Origin: DASUBV01 sp963822485
GTDB lineage: Bacteria; Actinomycetota; Actinomycetes; Streptosporangiales; Streptosporangiaceae
DNA length: 64,000 bases
NCBI GenBank assembly: GCA_963822485.1
Contig: CAWGHW010000031.1
Coordinates: 868,001-932,000 of the forward strand
Reading direction: 5' to 3'
In this document: in pieces, positions 26,194-33,836 of the stretch
Layout of the letters: each line of letters opens with the position of its first letter
How positions within the stretch are numbered: the first letter of the stretch is position 1
Made by a program: the position numbers and the translations under genes
The notes under the pieces: model-generated
Seen by the model: the letters and a program-made list of their open reading frames with translations, nothing else
Told to the model about the DNA's origin: nothing
Databases searched by the model: none

Positions 26194-26895
26194 GATCGCC
26201 TAGCATCGTTTGCCGCTCGCAGACGAGTCGCCGCTGATATGTGATTGGGATTCGCAGGTCCAGCCTGTCGGTTTAATACCCCTTGCAGGCACTTCCACGC
26301 GTATTCTAACTCCGAAATGAGGAACGGAAAAGAATTCACATTCCATTAAAAGGTGGCGCGCATTCTTGCGGTGCAAGTTGCAGTTTCGGGCTTGCGGGTC
26401 CGGGCCTTACCTGGCCAGGAATGCGGGCCGACTCGGTGTATACGCAGCGTGGCCGAGGCTGCTGGGGCCATTGAGCGGCCAGTAGTCCAGCGCGGCTCCA
26501 GGGGCGGAAGTCGTCAGTGATGCGGCCGTTGCCTAAGTGAGCCGAGGGAATATATTCGCATAACAGCGCGCGGTCGCCGCTATTCGCGGTTCCCCGCGTC
26601 ACTCATCGAGCCCGGTTCCGCTCGAGCCCGTGCGGCCGGGGCCGGCGGTCCCGACGAGGCGATCCCGGTGATTCCGGGATCGCTCGTGGCCTGCGCCGAA
26701 GCCGGGTATATAACCCGGTCTCTATTCTGCGATCGATTGCATTCGGGGATGGTGCTATCGATCATCACGGGTATGACTGACCCGGTTTTTCCGTGGATCG
26801 ATCCAAATGCCACACCACGAGATGGATAGTGGTGTACTTTCTCTGCGGGGCGTGTAGAAGACTCTGCTATCTCTATGTAGCGAGAGGATCTTGCT
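26194..26895. other. Long lower-GC intergenic region between the SARP and peptide genes
   Basis: These 702 bases hold no gene I can support and are visibly richer in A and T than their surroundings. They contain two perfect dyads (26659-26683 and 26702-26718), several AT-rich tracts (TTTAATACC, CATTAAAAGG, GGAATATATTCGC) and the promoters of both flanking genes. A short non-coding RNA is possible but not demonstrated. Confidence 0.6.
26659..26718. promoter_or_regulatory. Two adjacent perfect inverted repeats
   Basis: GCGATCCCGG and CCGGGATCGC (26659-26683) have a 5-base loop. CCGGGT and ACCCGG (26702-26718) flank ATATA. They lie 180-240 bases before the membrane-peptide start. They could be operators or RNA hairpins; neither is followed by a T-run. 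Confidence 0.5.
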
Positions 26896-27156
26896 GTGAA
26901 GATTCGTCAGTGGTCGCTGCCCGTAATCACCCGGGCTGGTCGGCCAGTTCGCAATTCGCCCCGCAATTCATCGGCTCGCGTCCGCGCGGCGCGTGGCGTT
27001 ATCATCGTGGCTCTCGCCATCATCGGCCTCACCGCCGTCGCCGCCATATCGTCATTCCACGGCGCCGCGAGCCACGATGCCATTAAAGCCGGTACTCTTT
27101 CCGTCCTGAAATCGCACGGGACGGGTTCCGCCATCATCATGCCCTGGATGTGGTAA
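26896..27156 (+). CDS. Small single-pass membrane peptide, 86 residues, unknown
   Basis: The GTG at 26896 has AGAGGA eight bases upstream. The peptide has a basic N-terminal half (RAGRPVRNSPRN, RVRAARG), one hydrophobic helix at about residues 35-54 (VIIVALAIIGLTAVAAISSF) and a 30-residue tail that ends in the Trp-rich sequence AIIMPWMW. Positive charges before the helix predict an outside C-terminus. I recognise no family. It diverges from the SARP gene. A peptide signal or precursor is possible, as is a simple small membrane protein. Confidence 0.65.
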   Translation: MKIRQWSLPVITRAGRPVRNSPRNSSARVRAARGVIIVALAIIGLTAVAAISSFHGAASHDAIKAGTLSVLKSHGTGSAIIMPWMW

Positions 27157-27441
27157 TCCAGGACTCTCCTTCCGCGTAGTGGCCTTCGGCTAGTCGGGTG
27201 CCGGGTGGTCAGCGTGGATTCCGGGGCCTAGCCGTCTGCCGCGGGCGACGGCCAGGCCAGTCACCGGGCGTTCCCAGGGCGGGCGGCTTGCTGGGGCCCC
27301 AGCTAGAAAGCTGGCGGACTCTCCGGCGGGCTGCCCGCGACGGGCGCGCTTCCAGAACTGGATAAGGCGTGACCGCCTCGATGGCTGGTGCGGCGCCAGG
27401 TGTAGCGCGAGCTAGCCTGGTATCGGCCCGAGGAGGTGGTC
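27157..27441. other. Intergenic region downstream of the peptide gene
   Basis: No gene is visible. It contains a short hairpin (CCAGCTAGAAAGCTGG, 27299-27314) without a T-run, a weak candidate terminator, and the ribosome binding site of the next gene. Confidence 0.4.
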
Positions 27442-28029
27442 ATGAGCAGCCGAGCCCGCCCGCTAGCCCGCCTGGCGCGGCTGCTGCTGGGCCGGAACGA
27501 GCTGCGGCGGTCGTCGGACCGCATCGAGGGATGCGTCATCGCGGTGCTGCTGGCGGCCTTCCTGACCGCCACGGTCACGGCCGGGATCCTGGCCGTGCGT
27601 ACCTATCAGTCCCAGCGTGCCGCCAGCGACCGGCTGCGGCCGACCGTCGCGGTGCTGTCCCAGCCAGGACCGGACGTCAGCGCCGTCCTCGTCCCCACCG
27701 CCACGACGCGGGCCAGCTGGAAGCTGCCCAACGGGGGCAGGCGCACCGGCCTGCTCAGCACCCTGACCGCTCCGGATATCTCCTACGCCCCGGCCGGGGC
27801 GTCGGTGCCGGTCTGGCTCGACCGTTCTGGCCAGCCGCTGGTGGCCCCGCCGGGTCCGGTCGACATGATCCTCAATGCGTTGTTTGTCGCCATCTGCGTC
27901 ATCGTGGCCGCGGCGGTGCTGCTGACCGTCTGCTACGGCGTGTGCCGCGTGATCCTGGAGCGGCATCGCCTGGCCCAGTGGGAGTCGGCCTGGTCCGCCG
28001 TCGGTCCGCAGTGGACCCGGCGCCGCTGA
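27442..28029 (+). CDS. Rv1733c-like two-helix membrane protein
   Basis: 195 residues. ATG at 27442 follows AGGAGG by five bases; two upstream GTG codons in frame are less likely. Two membrane helices (VIAVLLAAFLTATVTAGILAV near residue 30 and LFVAICVIVAAAVLLTVCYGV near residue 150) flank an external domain of about 95 residues (AVLVPTATTRASWKLPNGGRRTG, ASVPVWLDRSGQP). This is the layout of actinobacterial Rv1733c proteins, whose function is unknown. Confidence 0.88.
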   Translation: MSSRARPLARLARLLLGRNELRRSSDRIEGCVIAVLLAAFLTATVTAGILAVRTYQSQRAASDRLRPTVAVLSQPGPDVSAVLVPTATTRASWKLPNGGRRTGLLSTLTAPDISYAPAGASVPVWLDRSGQPLVAPPGPVDMILNALFVAICVIVAAAVLLTVCYGVCRVILERHRLAQWESAWSAVGPQWTRRR

Positions 28030-28033
28030 TCCC

Positions 28034-28105
28034 GCGCTGAGCCCCCAGTCAGCTCCCGGGCCGAGCCCGGGGTCAGCTCCCGCGCCGAGGCCCCAGTCAG
28101 CCCAA
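28034..28105. repeat. 24-base tandem repeat, three copies
   Basis: Copies start at 28034, 28058 and 28082, each ending in CAGTCAGCTCCC or a close variant. It follows directly after the Rv1733c-like stop and lies before the GbsR/MarR operator. No frame uses it. Confidence 0.7.
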
Positions 28106-28113
28106 GCCTCCTT

Positions 28114-28156
28114 GTTATGACAGCTTTTCTTGTTACCTCTGTCATAACTGTAGAGT
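28114..28156 (+). promoter_or_regulatory. Operator and leaderless promoter of the GbsR/MarR gene
   Basis: GTTATGACAG (28114-28123) and CTGTCATAAC (28139-28148) are perfect 10-base arms 15 bases apart. They directly precede the TAGAGT box (28151-28156), which ends six bases before the ATG at 28163. Confidence 0.7.
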
Positions 28157-28162
28157 CCGCCC

Positions 28163-28633
28163 ATGGCTACGACAGCGGAACTTGCCTTCGCCGATCGCGC
28201 CGGGAGCTTCTATGCCCGCGAGTACGGCTTCCCGCCGGTGACCGGCCGGCTGCTGGGGTACCTGATCGTCTGCGACCCGGCCCAGCAGACCATCGCCGAC
28301 CTGGCCGAGGCGCTGCTGGCCAGCCGCAGCGCCATCACCGGGGCGGTCAAGTCGCTGGAGGGCTATCACGCGGTGCGGCGCACCCGCGCCGCCGGCGACC
28401 GGGTGGACCGGATCAGCATCGACCCGGCGGCCGGGCTCGCGCCTAAAGGCTTCGACGCCGCCCTCTACCGAGAGCAGGCCGAGCTGGCCCGCGAGGCGCT
28501 GGACCTGCTGTCCCCGGACGCGCCGGCGGCCCGCCGGGCCGTGCTGGAGGAGGCGGCGGCCTTCTACGACTTCCTGGCCCGGCGGCTGCCCGAGGTGCTC
28601 GAGGAGTGGCGGGAACACCAGAATCTGAGATAA
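28163..28633 (+). CDS. GbsR/MarR-type transcriptional regulator
   Basis: 156 residues with a winged helix: REYGFPPVTGRLLGYLIVCDPAQQTIADLAEALLASRSAITGAVKSLEGYHAVRRTRAAGDRVDRI, the GbsR pattern (GxPxxxGRxxGxL). The C-terminal helices (LAREALDLLSPDAPAARRAVLEEAAAFYDFLA) provide dimerisation. The gene lies under its own dyad and ends inside a 30-base palindrome that sits before the alpha/beta hydrolase, so it likely represses both units. Confidence 0.92.
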   Translation: MATTAELAFADRAGSFYAREYGFPPVTGRLLGYLIVCDPAQQTIADLAEALLASRSAITGAVKSLEGYHAVRRTRAAGDRVDRISIDPAAGLAPKGFDAALYREQAELAREALDLLSPDAPAARRAVLEEAAAFYDFLARRLPEVLEEWREHQNLR

Positions 28634-28669
28634 CACAAATTTGTGTTATCTCAGTTATAGCTGTAGAGT
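28625..28669 (+). promoter_or_regulatory. 30-base perfect palindrome and leaderless promoter of the hydrolase gene
   Basis: CTGAGATAACACAAA (28625-28639) is followed without a spacer by its exact reverse complement (28640-28654). It includes the regulator's stop codon. The TAGAGT box at 28664-28669 lies seven bases before the hydrolase ATG. A repressor bound here would cover the -35 region. Confidence 0.75.
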
Positions 28670-28676
28670 CAGCCGT

Positions 28677-29570
28677 ATGATGACAAGCATGGCGCCTCCG
28701 CTCGGGGCGCGCTACGACGTGGGCGGGCGGCGGCTCTGGCTGCACCGCTCGGGCTCCGGCGGGCCGGCCGTGGTGTTCCTGGCCGGCGCCAGCGCCGTCG
28801 GGCTGGACTACCTGAACGTGCACCGCCAGACGGCCGGGCTCACCACCTCGGTCCTCTACGACCGCGGCGGCACCGGCTGGAGCGACCCGGCCGACCTGCC
28901 GCGCACCGCCGCGCAGGTCGCGACCGAGCTGCGGGACGTGCTCCGGGCCGTCGGCGTGCCCGGTCCGTACCTGCTGGTCCCGCACTCCATCGGCGGCGCG
29001 TACGCTCGCCGCTTCGCGCAGCTGTTCCCCGGCGAGGTGGCCGGCCTGGTCTACCTGGATGCCTTCTACGAGCAGACCGACGCCTACCTGCCCGAGCGCC
29101 TGCACCTGGCCCGGGTGCGCCAGCCCCAGCCGGGGCCGGTCCAGCTCCGGCTGATGCGCCCGTTCGCCCGCCGCCTGTACCGGGGGATGCTCGCGGACTG
29201 GCCCGAGCCGGTCCGCGGGATCCTCATCGACCGGCACCTGTCCCCGCAGTGGTGGCAGGTCGGCGTGCGCGAGCGGAGCAACATGGCCGAGCTGGCCGGC
29301 GAGCTCCAGCGGGGCGGGGAGCTGCCCGACGTGCCATCGATCGCGCTGGCCGCGCTGGGCATCGATCCCGGCCTGCGCCTGCTGCTGTCCGGCCGGGCCC
29401 TGCGCGCGATGACCGACGGCAAGCGCCGCCTGTACCAGGCGCTGGCCGCTTCGGTCTCGCGCGGCGAGTACCGCGCCCTGGCCGACGCCCGGCACAGCAC
29501 CATCACCGTGGACCGCCCCGACGCGGTCATGGACGCGATCCGTGACGTGCTCGGCTGGATATCGGCGTGA
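28677..29570 (+). CDS. Alpha/beta-fold hydrolase
   Basis: 297 residues with the alpha/beta hydrolase order: oxyanion strand (GGPAVVFLAGASAVGLDY), YDRGGTGWSD, the nucleophile elbow in VPHSIGGAYARRFA (Ser), VYLDAFYEQTDAYLP, and the catalytic His in ADARHSTITVDRPDAV. The substrate is unknown. Two adjacent ATG codons (28677, 28680) are possible; the first is seven bases from the TAGAGT box. The gene is 43 bases downstream of the GbsR/MarR gene but has its own palindrome-controlled promoter. Confidence 0.9.
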   Translation: MMTSMAPPLGARYDVGGRRLWLHRSGSGGPAVVFLAGASAVGLDYLNVHRQTAGLTTSVLYDRGGTGWSDPADLPRTAAQVATELRDVLRAVGVPGPYLLVPHSIGGAYARRFAQLFPGEVAGLVYLDAFYEQTDAYLPERLHLARVRQPQPGPVQLRLMRPFARRLYRGMLADWPEPVRGILIDRHLSPQWWQVGVRERSNMAELAGELQRGGELPDVPSIALAALGIDPGLRLLLSGRALRAMTDGKRRLYQALAASVSRGEYRALADARHSTITVDRPDAVMDAIRDVLGWISA

Positions 29571-29658
29571 TGCGGGCCCGCCGCGGACGCGGAACGCCCG
29601 GCAACGCCGGCCCGCCCCGGAGGGGGCGGCACGGCGGTGCCGGGCGTGACCAGCGGGG

Positions 29659-30672
29659 CTAGAAGTGCGGCGACGCTGAGGTGATGTCGTAGTGCGAGCC
29701 CCAGTACCACTGGGTCGCGCTGGCCCCGGGCACGATGTGCGGAGAGCCCGTGGGGTCGGCGATCCACCAGTGGATGTGGGACTGCATCCACGACGGCAGC
29801 GTGGCGACCGCCGCCTTGACGGCCGGCCACTCCGAGATCATCGTGTAGAGCCGGGCCACGCCCGTGCGGTGCTGGCTCAGCCGGTGGAAGGCCCAGGTCG
29901 CGGCCACCGACGGCGTCGCGTCACCCGGCTCCACGTCCAGGACCGAGGCGGCGTAGTCCGATCCGGTGGTGTCGATCCACATGACTGACCTGCGCCCGGC
30001 CACCTCGGCGGGGGAAGCCGCGTAGTTGCCGGTGGCGTAGGTGGCGACCGTGTGGTGGGCCGGGATCTGGTTCGGCGTCACCGAGTCATAGATCTGGAAC
30101 GGCCTGGCCAGCTGGGCGGGCTTCCTCCACCCGGCCGCAGCCGGGTGCCCGGCCGGCCGGTGCTTAACCGGGGCCGGGTGCTTGGCCGGGGCCTGGTGCC
30201 GGGGCGCGGTCGGCTTGGCCGGGGCGTGCTTGGGCGCCGGGTGCCTGACCACGGCGGTCTTGGTCACCGCCTTGGCCGCGACGTGCCTGGTCGCGGGCTG
30301 GTGCTTGGCCGGGGCCGGGTGCTTCGGCGCGGGGGCGGCCTGGTGCTCGGGCCGAGCGGCCAGCCGGGCGCTGACGGCCGGGTGGCGCGGCAGGCCCGCG
30401 GGGGACGGGTGCCCGGACTGGGTCAGGCCCGAGGCCGGGGTGTAGAACGCGTCCGCGGCGTGGGCAGCCGAACTGGCCGCGACCGGGTGGGCGGTCAGGT
30501 CCAGGTGGCTGGCCGCGCCGATGCTGGCGGTGGGGCCGAAGGCCGCGCCGAGGGACACGCCCGTCACCGCCGCCGCGGTCAGGGCGGCGGCCCCGGTGGT
30601 CAGGGGCTTTTGTGTAGCAGAACGATAGGTATTGCTGATCAGAGACAGCGTGTTAGCCAGAGCGGGATGCAA
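29659..30672 (-). CDS. Secreted His/Pro/Ala-rich protein with a GH25/DUF1906-like C-terminal domain
   Basis: 337 residues. An N-terminal export-like hydrophobic stretch (GAAALTAAAVTGVSLGAAFG) is followed by a low-complexity linker (about residues 100-185, repeats such as APAKHPAPVKHRP) and a C-terminal domain from QIYDSVTPNQIP through TYATGNYAASP, VMWIDTTGSDYAASVLDVEPGDATP, RTGVARLYTMISEWPAVKAAV and IHWWIADPTGSPHIVPGASATQWYWG. The last part resembles TIM-barrel glycoside-hydrolase-like proteins that act at the cell wall. The start (TTG at 30672) is uncertain because no good ATG is in frame upstream. Confidence 0.75.
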   Translation of the reverse strand: MHPALANTLSLISNTYRSATQKPLTTGAAALTAAAVTGVSLGAAFGPTASIGAASHLDLTAHPVAASSAAHAADAFYTPASGLTQSGHPSPAGLPRHPAVSARLAARPEHQAAPAPKHPAPAKHQPATRHVAAKAVTKTAVVRHPAPKHAPAKPTAPRHQAPAKHPAPVKHRPAGHPAAAGWRKPAQLARPFQIYDSVTPNQIPAHHTVATYATGNYAASPAEVAGRRSVMWIDTTGSDYAASVLDVEPGDATPSVAATWAFHRLSQHRTGVARLYTMISEWPAVKAAVATLPSWMQSHIHWWIADPTGSPHIVPGASATQWYWGSHYDITSASPHF

Positions 30673-31310
30673 GGCATACCTTGGGGGTTGGGGCGCGGGG
30701 GAAAGCGCTCAGTTCTCACCCAGGACACTGCCGGCGCATGGCTGCGGCAGGGGTGCACGGATGTGACACGGGTCAGGGCGGCGCGTTGCTTCGGGGGCAA
30801 CCATCAACTGCACCTGGGTGCTTCGGACTTGCTTCGACATAAGAACCCGAAAAACCGCCTGGCTATGCCCGGTAAACCAAATAAGAAACTATGACCCGGA
30901 TCACAGGGCCGCATCCTGCCCGTATTTGAACGCAATATCTGGGTTTATTACCTGCGAGTAACCTGGGCCGGGGCGAGGCGGGCATGGTCACCCCGTATGG
31001 CCTGTATCTCCAGGTCAGGACGCTACGATCGATGCCGCGGATAGATGAAATATCGCTTTTACGATGCTCGGCGAAGAACATCCGGAAACCTGCCGCAGGC
31101 GGCGCGGCCGACTTCAATGCAGCCGGCCGCGGACGGTTGCGCCTTCCCCGTGGCACGCGGGTCACGACTCAGGAAAGCCCACGGCCGGTCACAAGTTCCG
31201 GTACGGAGTTATTCCCGGCCGCGTGGAATTCCCGGAGTTAGCCGAAGGCTTAGCGAGCGCGATACCCGGCGTCTCCTGAATGCCAGCCGAAAGCATCAGG
31301 CAAGGATTGT
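30673..31310. other. Gene-poor region of about 640 bases
   Basis: Several short overlapping frames exist but none has a ribosome binding site or familiar sequence. The central part (30835-31075) is AT-rich relative to its surroundings, with runs such as AAATAAGAAACT and GTTTATTACC. It must contain the promoter for the secreted protein on its left. I found no convincing c-di-AMP riboswitch, although such RNAs often precede wall hydrolases in this phylum. Confidence 0.5.
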
Positions 31311-32477
31311 TCAGCGCCTGGCGGGCTGAGCACGGCCGCCGGACACGACCCGGATCAGCCCGCCCGTGGCCGCGCTGATCTCGGTCACCGAGCCGCCAGG
31401 ACCGGGGTAGCCGGCGCTGGCCACCCAGACATGGCCGCCGTCCACGGCCACCGACTGGGGGTCGCCGACCCGGTAGCGCGGACTCGAGATAACCCGGATC
31501 AGCGCCCCGGTCCGGGCGCTGATCTCCGCGACCGCCCCGTGCGGCCCGCCGCCGTCCGACCCCTTGGCGCCGGCGTTCATCGCCACCCAGGCCGTGTCGC
31601 CGGCCGCGGCGATGGCCATGGGCAGGCTGGGCAGCGACCGGGTCACGTGCGTCAGTGCGCCGGTCGTGGCGCTGATCTCGGTGACCGAGTTGCCGCCGCG
31701 GCCGCTCGGGTTGCCGGCCGAGCTGCCGACCCAGACCCGCCCGCCGCCCACGGCGACCGGGTCGGTCGTGCCGAACTGATAGCGCGGTCCCTGGAGGCTG
31801 CGGATCAGCCCGCCCGTCGTGGCGCTGATCTCGGTGACCGAGGCGCCGCCGCCGGGGACCCAGACCCGGCCGCCGGCCGCGGCCACGCCGTTCAGCGTCT
31901 CGAACCGGTACGGCACGCCCTGGATGACCCGGATCAGCCCGCCAGTGGCCGCACTGAGCTCGGTGACCAGGTCGCTGCCGTCGCTGGCCACCCAGACCCG
32001 GCCGCCGGCCACGGCCAGCCCGGTGGGCACGTTCAGCTGGTCGCCGGGCGCCGAGATGACCCGGATCAGCCCGCCGCTGGCCGCGCTGAGCTGGGTGACC
32101 GTGTTGTTGTTGCCGTTGGCCACCCAGACGCTGGCCTGGTTGGCGGCGATGGCGTCGGGGCCGCTGATCCGGTACCGGCGGCCGGAGATGACCCGGATCA
32201 GCGCCCCGGTCCCGGAGTTCAGCTCGTAAACGGCGCTGGCCGCCTGGTCAGCCACCCAGACCCGGTTCCCGGCGGCGGCGATGGCGGCGGGCGCCCGGAA
32301 GCCCCACCGCGCGGCGCCGAGCCCGCTGACCAGGCCGGCGTCGTCCTGCCGGGCCGGTGTCTGGGCGGCCGGAGCCGCCTGCTGCGCGCAGCCCGCGATG
32401 GCCGCGATCGCGGCCAGCGCGACCACCCCCGCGCGCCCGGGCCGTACGCCACTGCTGCGCCGCTGCCGCCGTCTCAT
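31311..32477 (-). CDS. Beta-propeller lipoprotein with about eight 40-45-residue repeats
   Basis: 388 residues. The N-terminus has a basic twin-Arg-rich stretch, a hydrophobic core and a lipobox (AAIAGC). Then come about eight repeats of the form AIAAAGNRVWVADQAASAVYELNSGTGALIRVISG, that is GxVWVAxxxxxxVTExSAxTGxLIRV, typical of NHL/YVTN-type propellers. It should sit on the outer face of the membrane. No catalytic residues are evident. ATG at 32477 is used; the frame is open further upstream. Confidence 0.85.
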   Translation of the reverse strand: MRRRQRRSSGVRPGRAGVVALAAIAAIAGCAQQAAPAAQTPARQDDAGLVSGLGAARWGFRAPAAIAAAGNRVWVADQAASAVYELNSGTGALIRVISGRRYRISGPDAIAANQASVWVANGNNNTVTQLSAASGGLIRVISAPGDQLNVPTGLAVAGGRVWVASDGSDLVTELSAATGGLIRVIQGVPYRFETLNGVAAAGGRVWVPGGGASVTEISATTGGLIRSLQGPRYQFGTTDPVAVGGGRVWVGSSAGNPSGRGGNSVTEISATTGALTHVTRSLPSLPMAIAAAGDTAWVAMNAGAKGSDGGGPHGAVAEISARTGALIRVISSPRYRVGDPQSVAVDGGHVWVASAGYPGPGGSVTEISAATGGLIRVVSGGRAQPARR

Positions 32478-32568
32478 CGTGACCCCGCCTCTCCGTCCGG
32501 AGCGGATCCTGCGTCGACTACTTCGACGCAGGACAGCCACCTGACGGTTGCCGGGGCGACCAGGGACT

Positions 32569-33396
32569 TTAGCGGCGGCCCGTGTTCACGGCGATGCCGA
32601 AGATCCCGATCCGGTCATCGGACGGGCAGATGATGGTCTCGTAGCCCGGGTGGCGCCGGGCGAACGTGGCGAAGCCGTTGTGGGCCCCGATGTCGTCCAC
32701 CAGCATGACCCCGCCCGGTGACATGACCGAGCCGGCCTGCTCCATCTCGAACAGCGTGTTCTTGGCCGTGTGCAGGCTGTCGTGAATGAACATCTCCACG
32801 TGCCCCACCTCGGGGACCAGCGGTGGCATCCGCTGCCGGCTGGATCCCTCCAGGTAGGACCATCGCGGGCGGCAGTCGTCGGTGACGGCCACGCCAGTGT
32901 CCACGTGCAGCCGGTGGTCGAACGGGTGCGGCAGGTCGATGCTCCACAGGTGGCCGCGGTCGTTCTGGCTCAGCGCCTCCAGCACGATCCGGCTGGTCAC
33001 GCCGTGCGCGACGCCGGTCTCGATGACCACCTCGGGCTGGCGGTGCACGGCCGTGCACCACACCGCGCGGCTCAGGAAGCTCTCCGCGTCGCTGTACCAG
33101 CCGTAGGTACGCCGGCCGGTGCCGATCCCGTTCTTCTCCAGCCGGCGGGCGATATCGGTCATGATCTCGTCCAGCCGCTCGTGCTGCGGGCACGGCCAGG
33201 GCGCCCCGAGCAGGTCATGCAGGTGCTCGTCCCAGGCCTCGTCGACATCGCCGGGTCCGTACTGCTCGCTGCCGTGCCGCTGGCGGTATTCGCCGGGCAG
33301 CGCCCGGCCGACGGTGACCGGGTCGCGCGCGAATGAACCCATTAGGCGAGCGATCTTCATCGGACGCGACTGGCGCCACTTTTCCCCCGAAGCCAT
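32569..33396 (-). CDS. Class I SAM-dependent methyltransferase (Methyltransf_24-like)
   Basis: 275 residues. Motifs: EVVIETGVAHGVTSRIVLEAL (SAM-binding motif I in the form ETGVAHG), LWSIDLPHPFDHR (acidic end of strand 2), VEMFIHDSLHTAKNTLFEME and GGVMLVDDIGAHNGFATFA, as in cephalosporin-hydroxylase/Methyltransf_24 proteins. The substrate is unknown. The ATG at 33396 lies six bases from a TACCCT box; a 12-base palindrome lies just upstream. Confidence 0.85.
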   Translation of the reverse strand: MASGEKWRQSRPMKIARLMGSFARDPVTVGRALPGEYRQRHGSEQYGPGDVDEAWDEHLHDLLGAPWPCPQHERLDEIMTDIARRLEKNGIGTGRRTYGWYSDAESFLSRAVWCTAVHRQPEVVIETGVAHGVTSRIVLEALSQNDRGHLWSIDLPHPFDHRLHVDTGVAVTDDCRPRWSYLEGSSRQRMPPLVPEVGHVEMFIHDSLHTAKNTLFEMEQAGSVMSPGGVMLVDDIGAHNGFATFARRHPGYETIICPSDDRIGIFGIAVNTGRR

Positions 33397-33402
33397 ACCA
33401 AC

Positions 33403-33432
33403 AGGGTAGTAGACCGTTGAACTTCGCGAAGT
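33403..33432 (-). promoter_or_regulatory. Leaderless promoter and palindrome before the methyltransferase gene
   Basis: On the minus strand TACCCT (33408-33403) ends six bases before the ATG at 33396. ACTTCGCGAAGT (33421-33432) is a perfect palindrome at a suitable repressor position. Confidence 0.5.
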
Positions 33433-33836
33433 GAACCGGAGCTGCAACCGGGATTATAGGAGTACGCCAGCGGCTATCAGCGGGCTCGTCGCGCCACCGT
33501 CGGCAGCGCTCCGACGTGGGAGAACCTGCCCCGGTAATGTTCTGTTCAGCTGAGATCCCCAGGCAATTCACCGTGCACTCGCCCTAATTCAGATGGTGAA
33601 TTAAGGCGATTTGAGCCCCCTTCCGGGCGTGACCGGGCTTAGCTCGGAGCGAGCCGGAATGCTCCGCCCGGGCCGGCCCGGCGCGGCGGCCGCGGCGGCT
33701 GCGCCGGGCCGGCCGCGGCAATTTCCAGATGTCTGGAAGCTGGCCGGGATCCGTTGACTCGCGCGCGCGGGGCACGCATTCTCGTCCTCTGACGACATCG
33801 GCCGCCCCGTCGGGGCGGGCAGATCAGGATGGTGCG
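33433..33836. other. Gene-free region between methyltransferase and FHA genes
   Basis: About 400 bases without a credible gene. An inverted repeat AATTCACC/GGTGAATT (33565-33572 and 33595-33602) and a GC hairpin (CCGCCCCGTCGGGGCGG, 33802-33818) just upstream of the FHA gene are visible. Confidence 0.5.

Noticed and set aside
26580..26813. 77-codon minus-strand frame in the SARP-peptide intergenic region
   Set aside because: No ribosome binding site, no hydrophobic or conserved pattern, and it crosses both perfect dyads.
30673..31000. Possible c-di-AMP (ydaO) riboswitch before the secreted wall protein
   Set aside because: I could not match the conserved core of that RNA class on the minus strand. 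A covariance-model search would decide.
30984..31329. Three overlapping plus-strand short frames
   Set aside because: They overlap one another in different frames and none has a start signal or recognisable composition.
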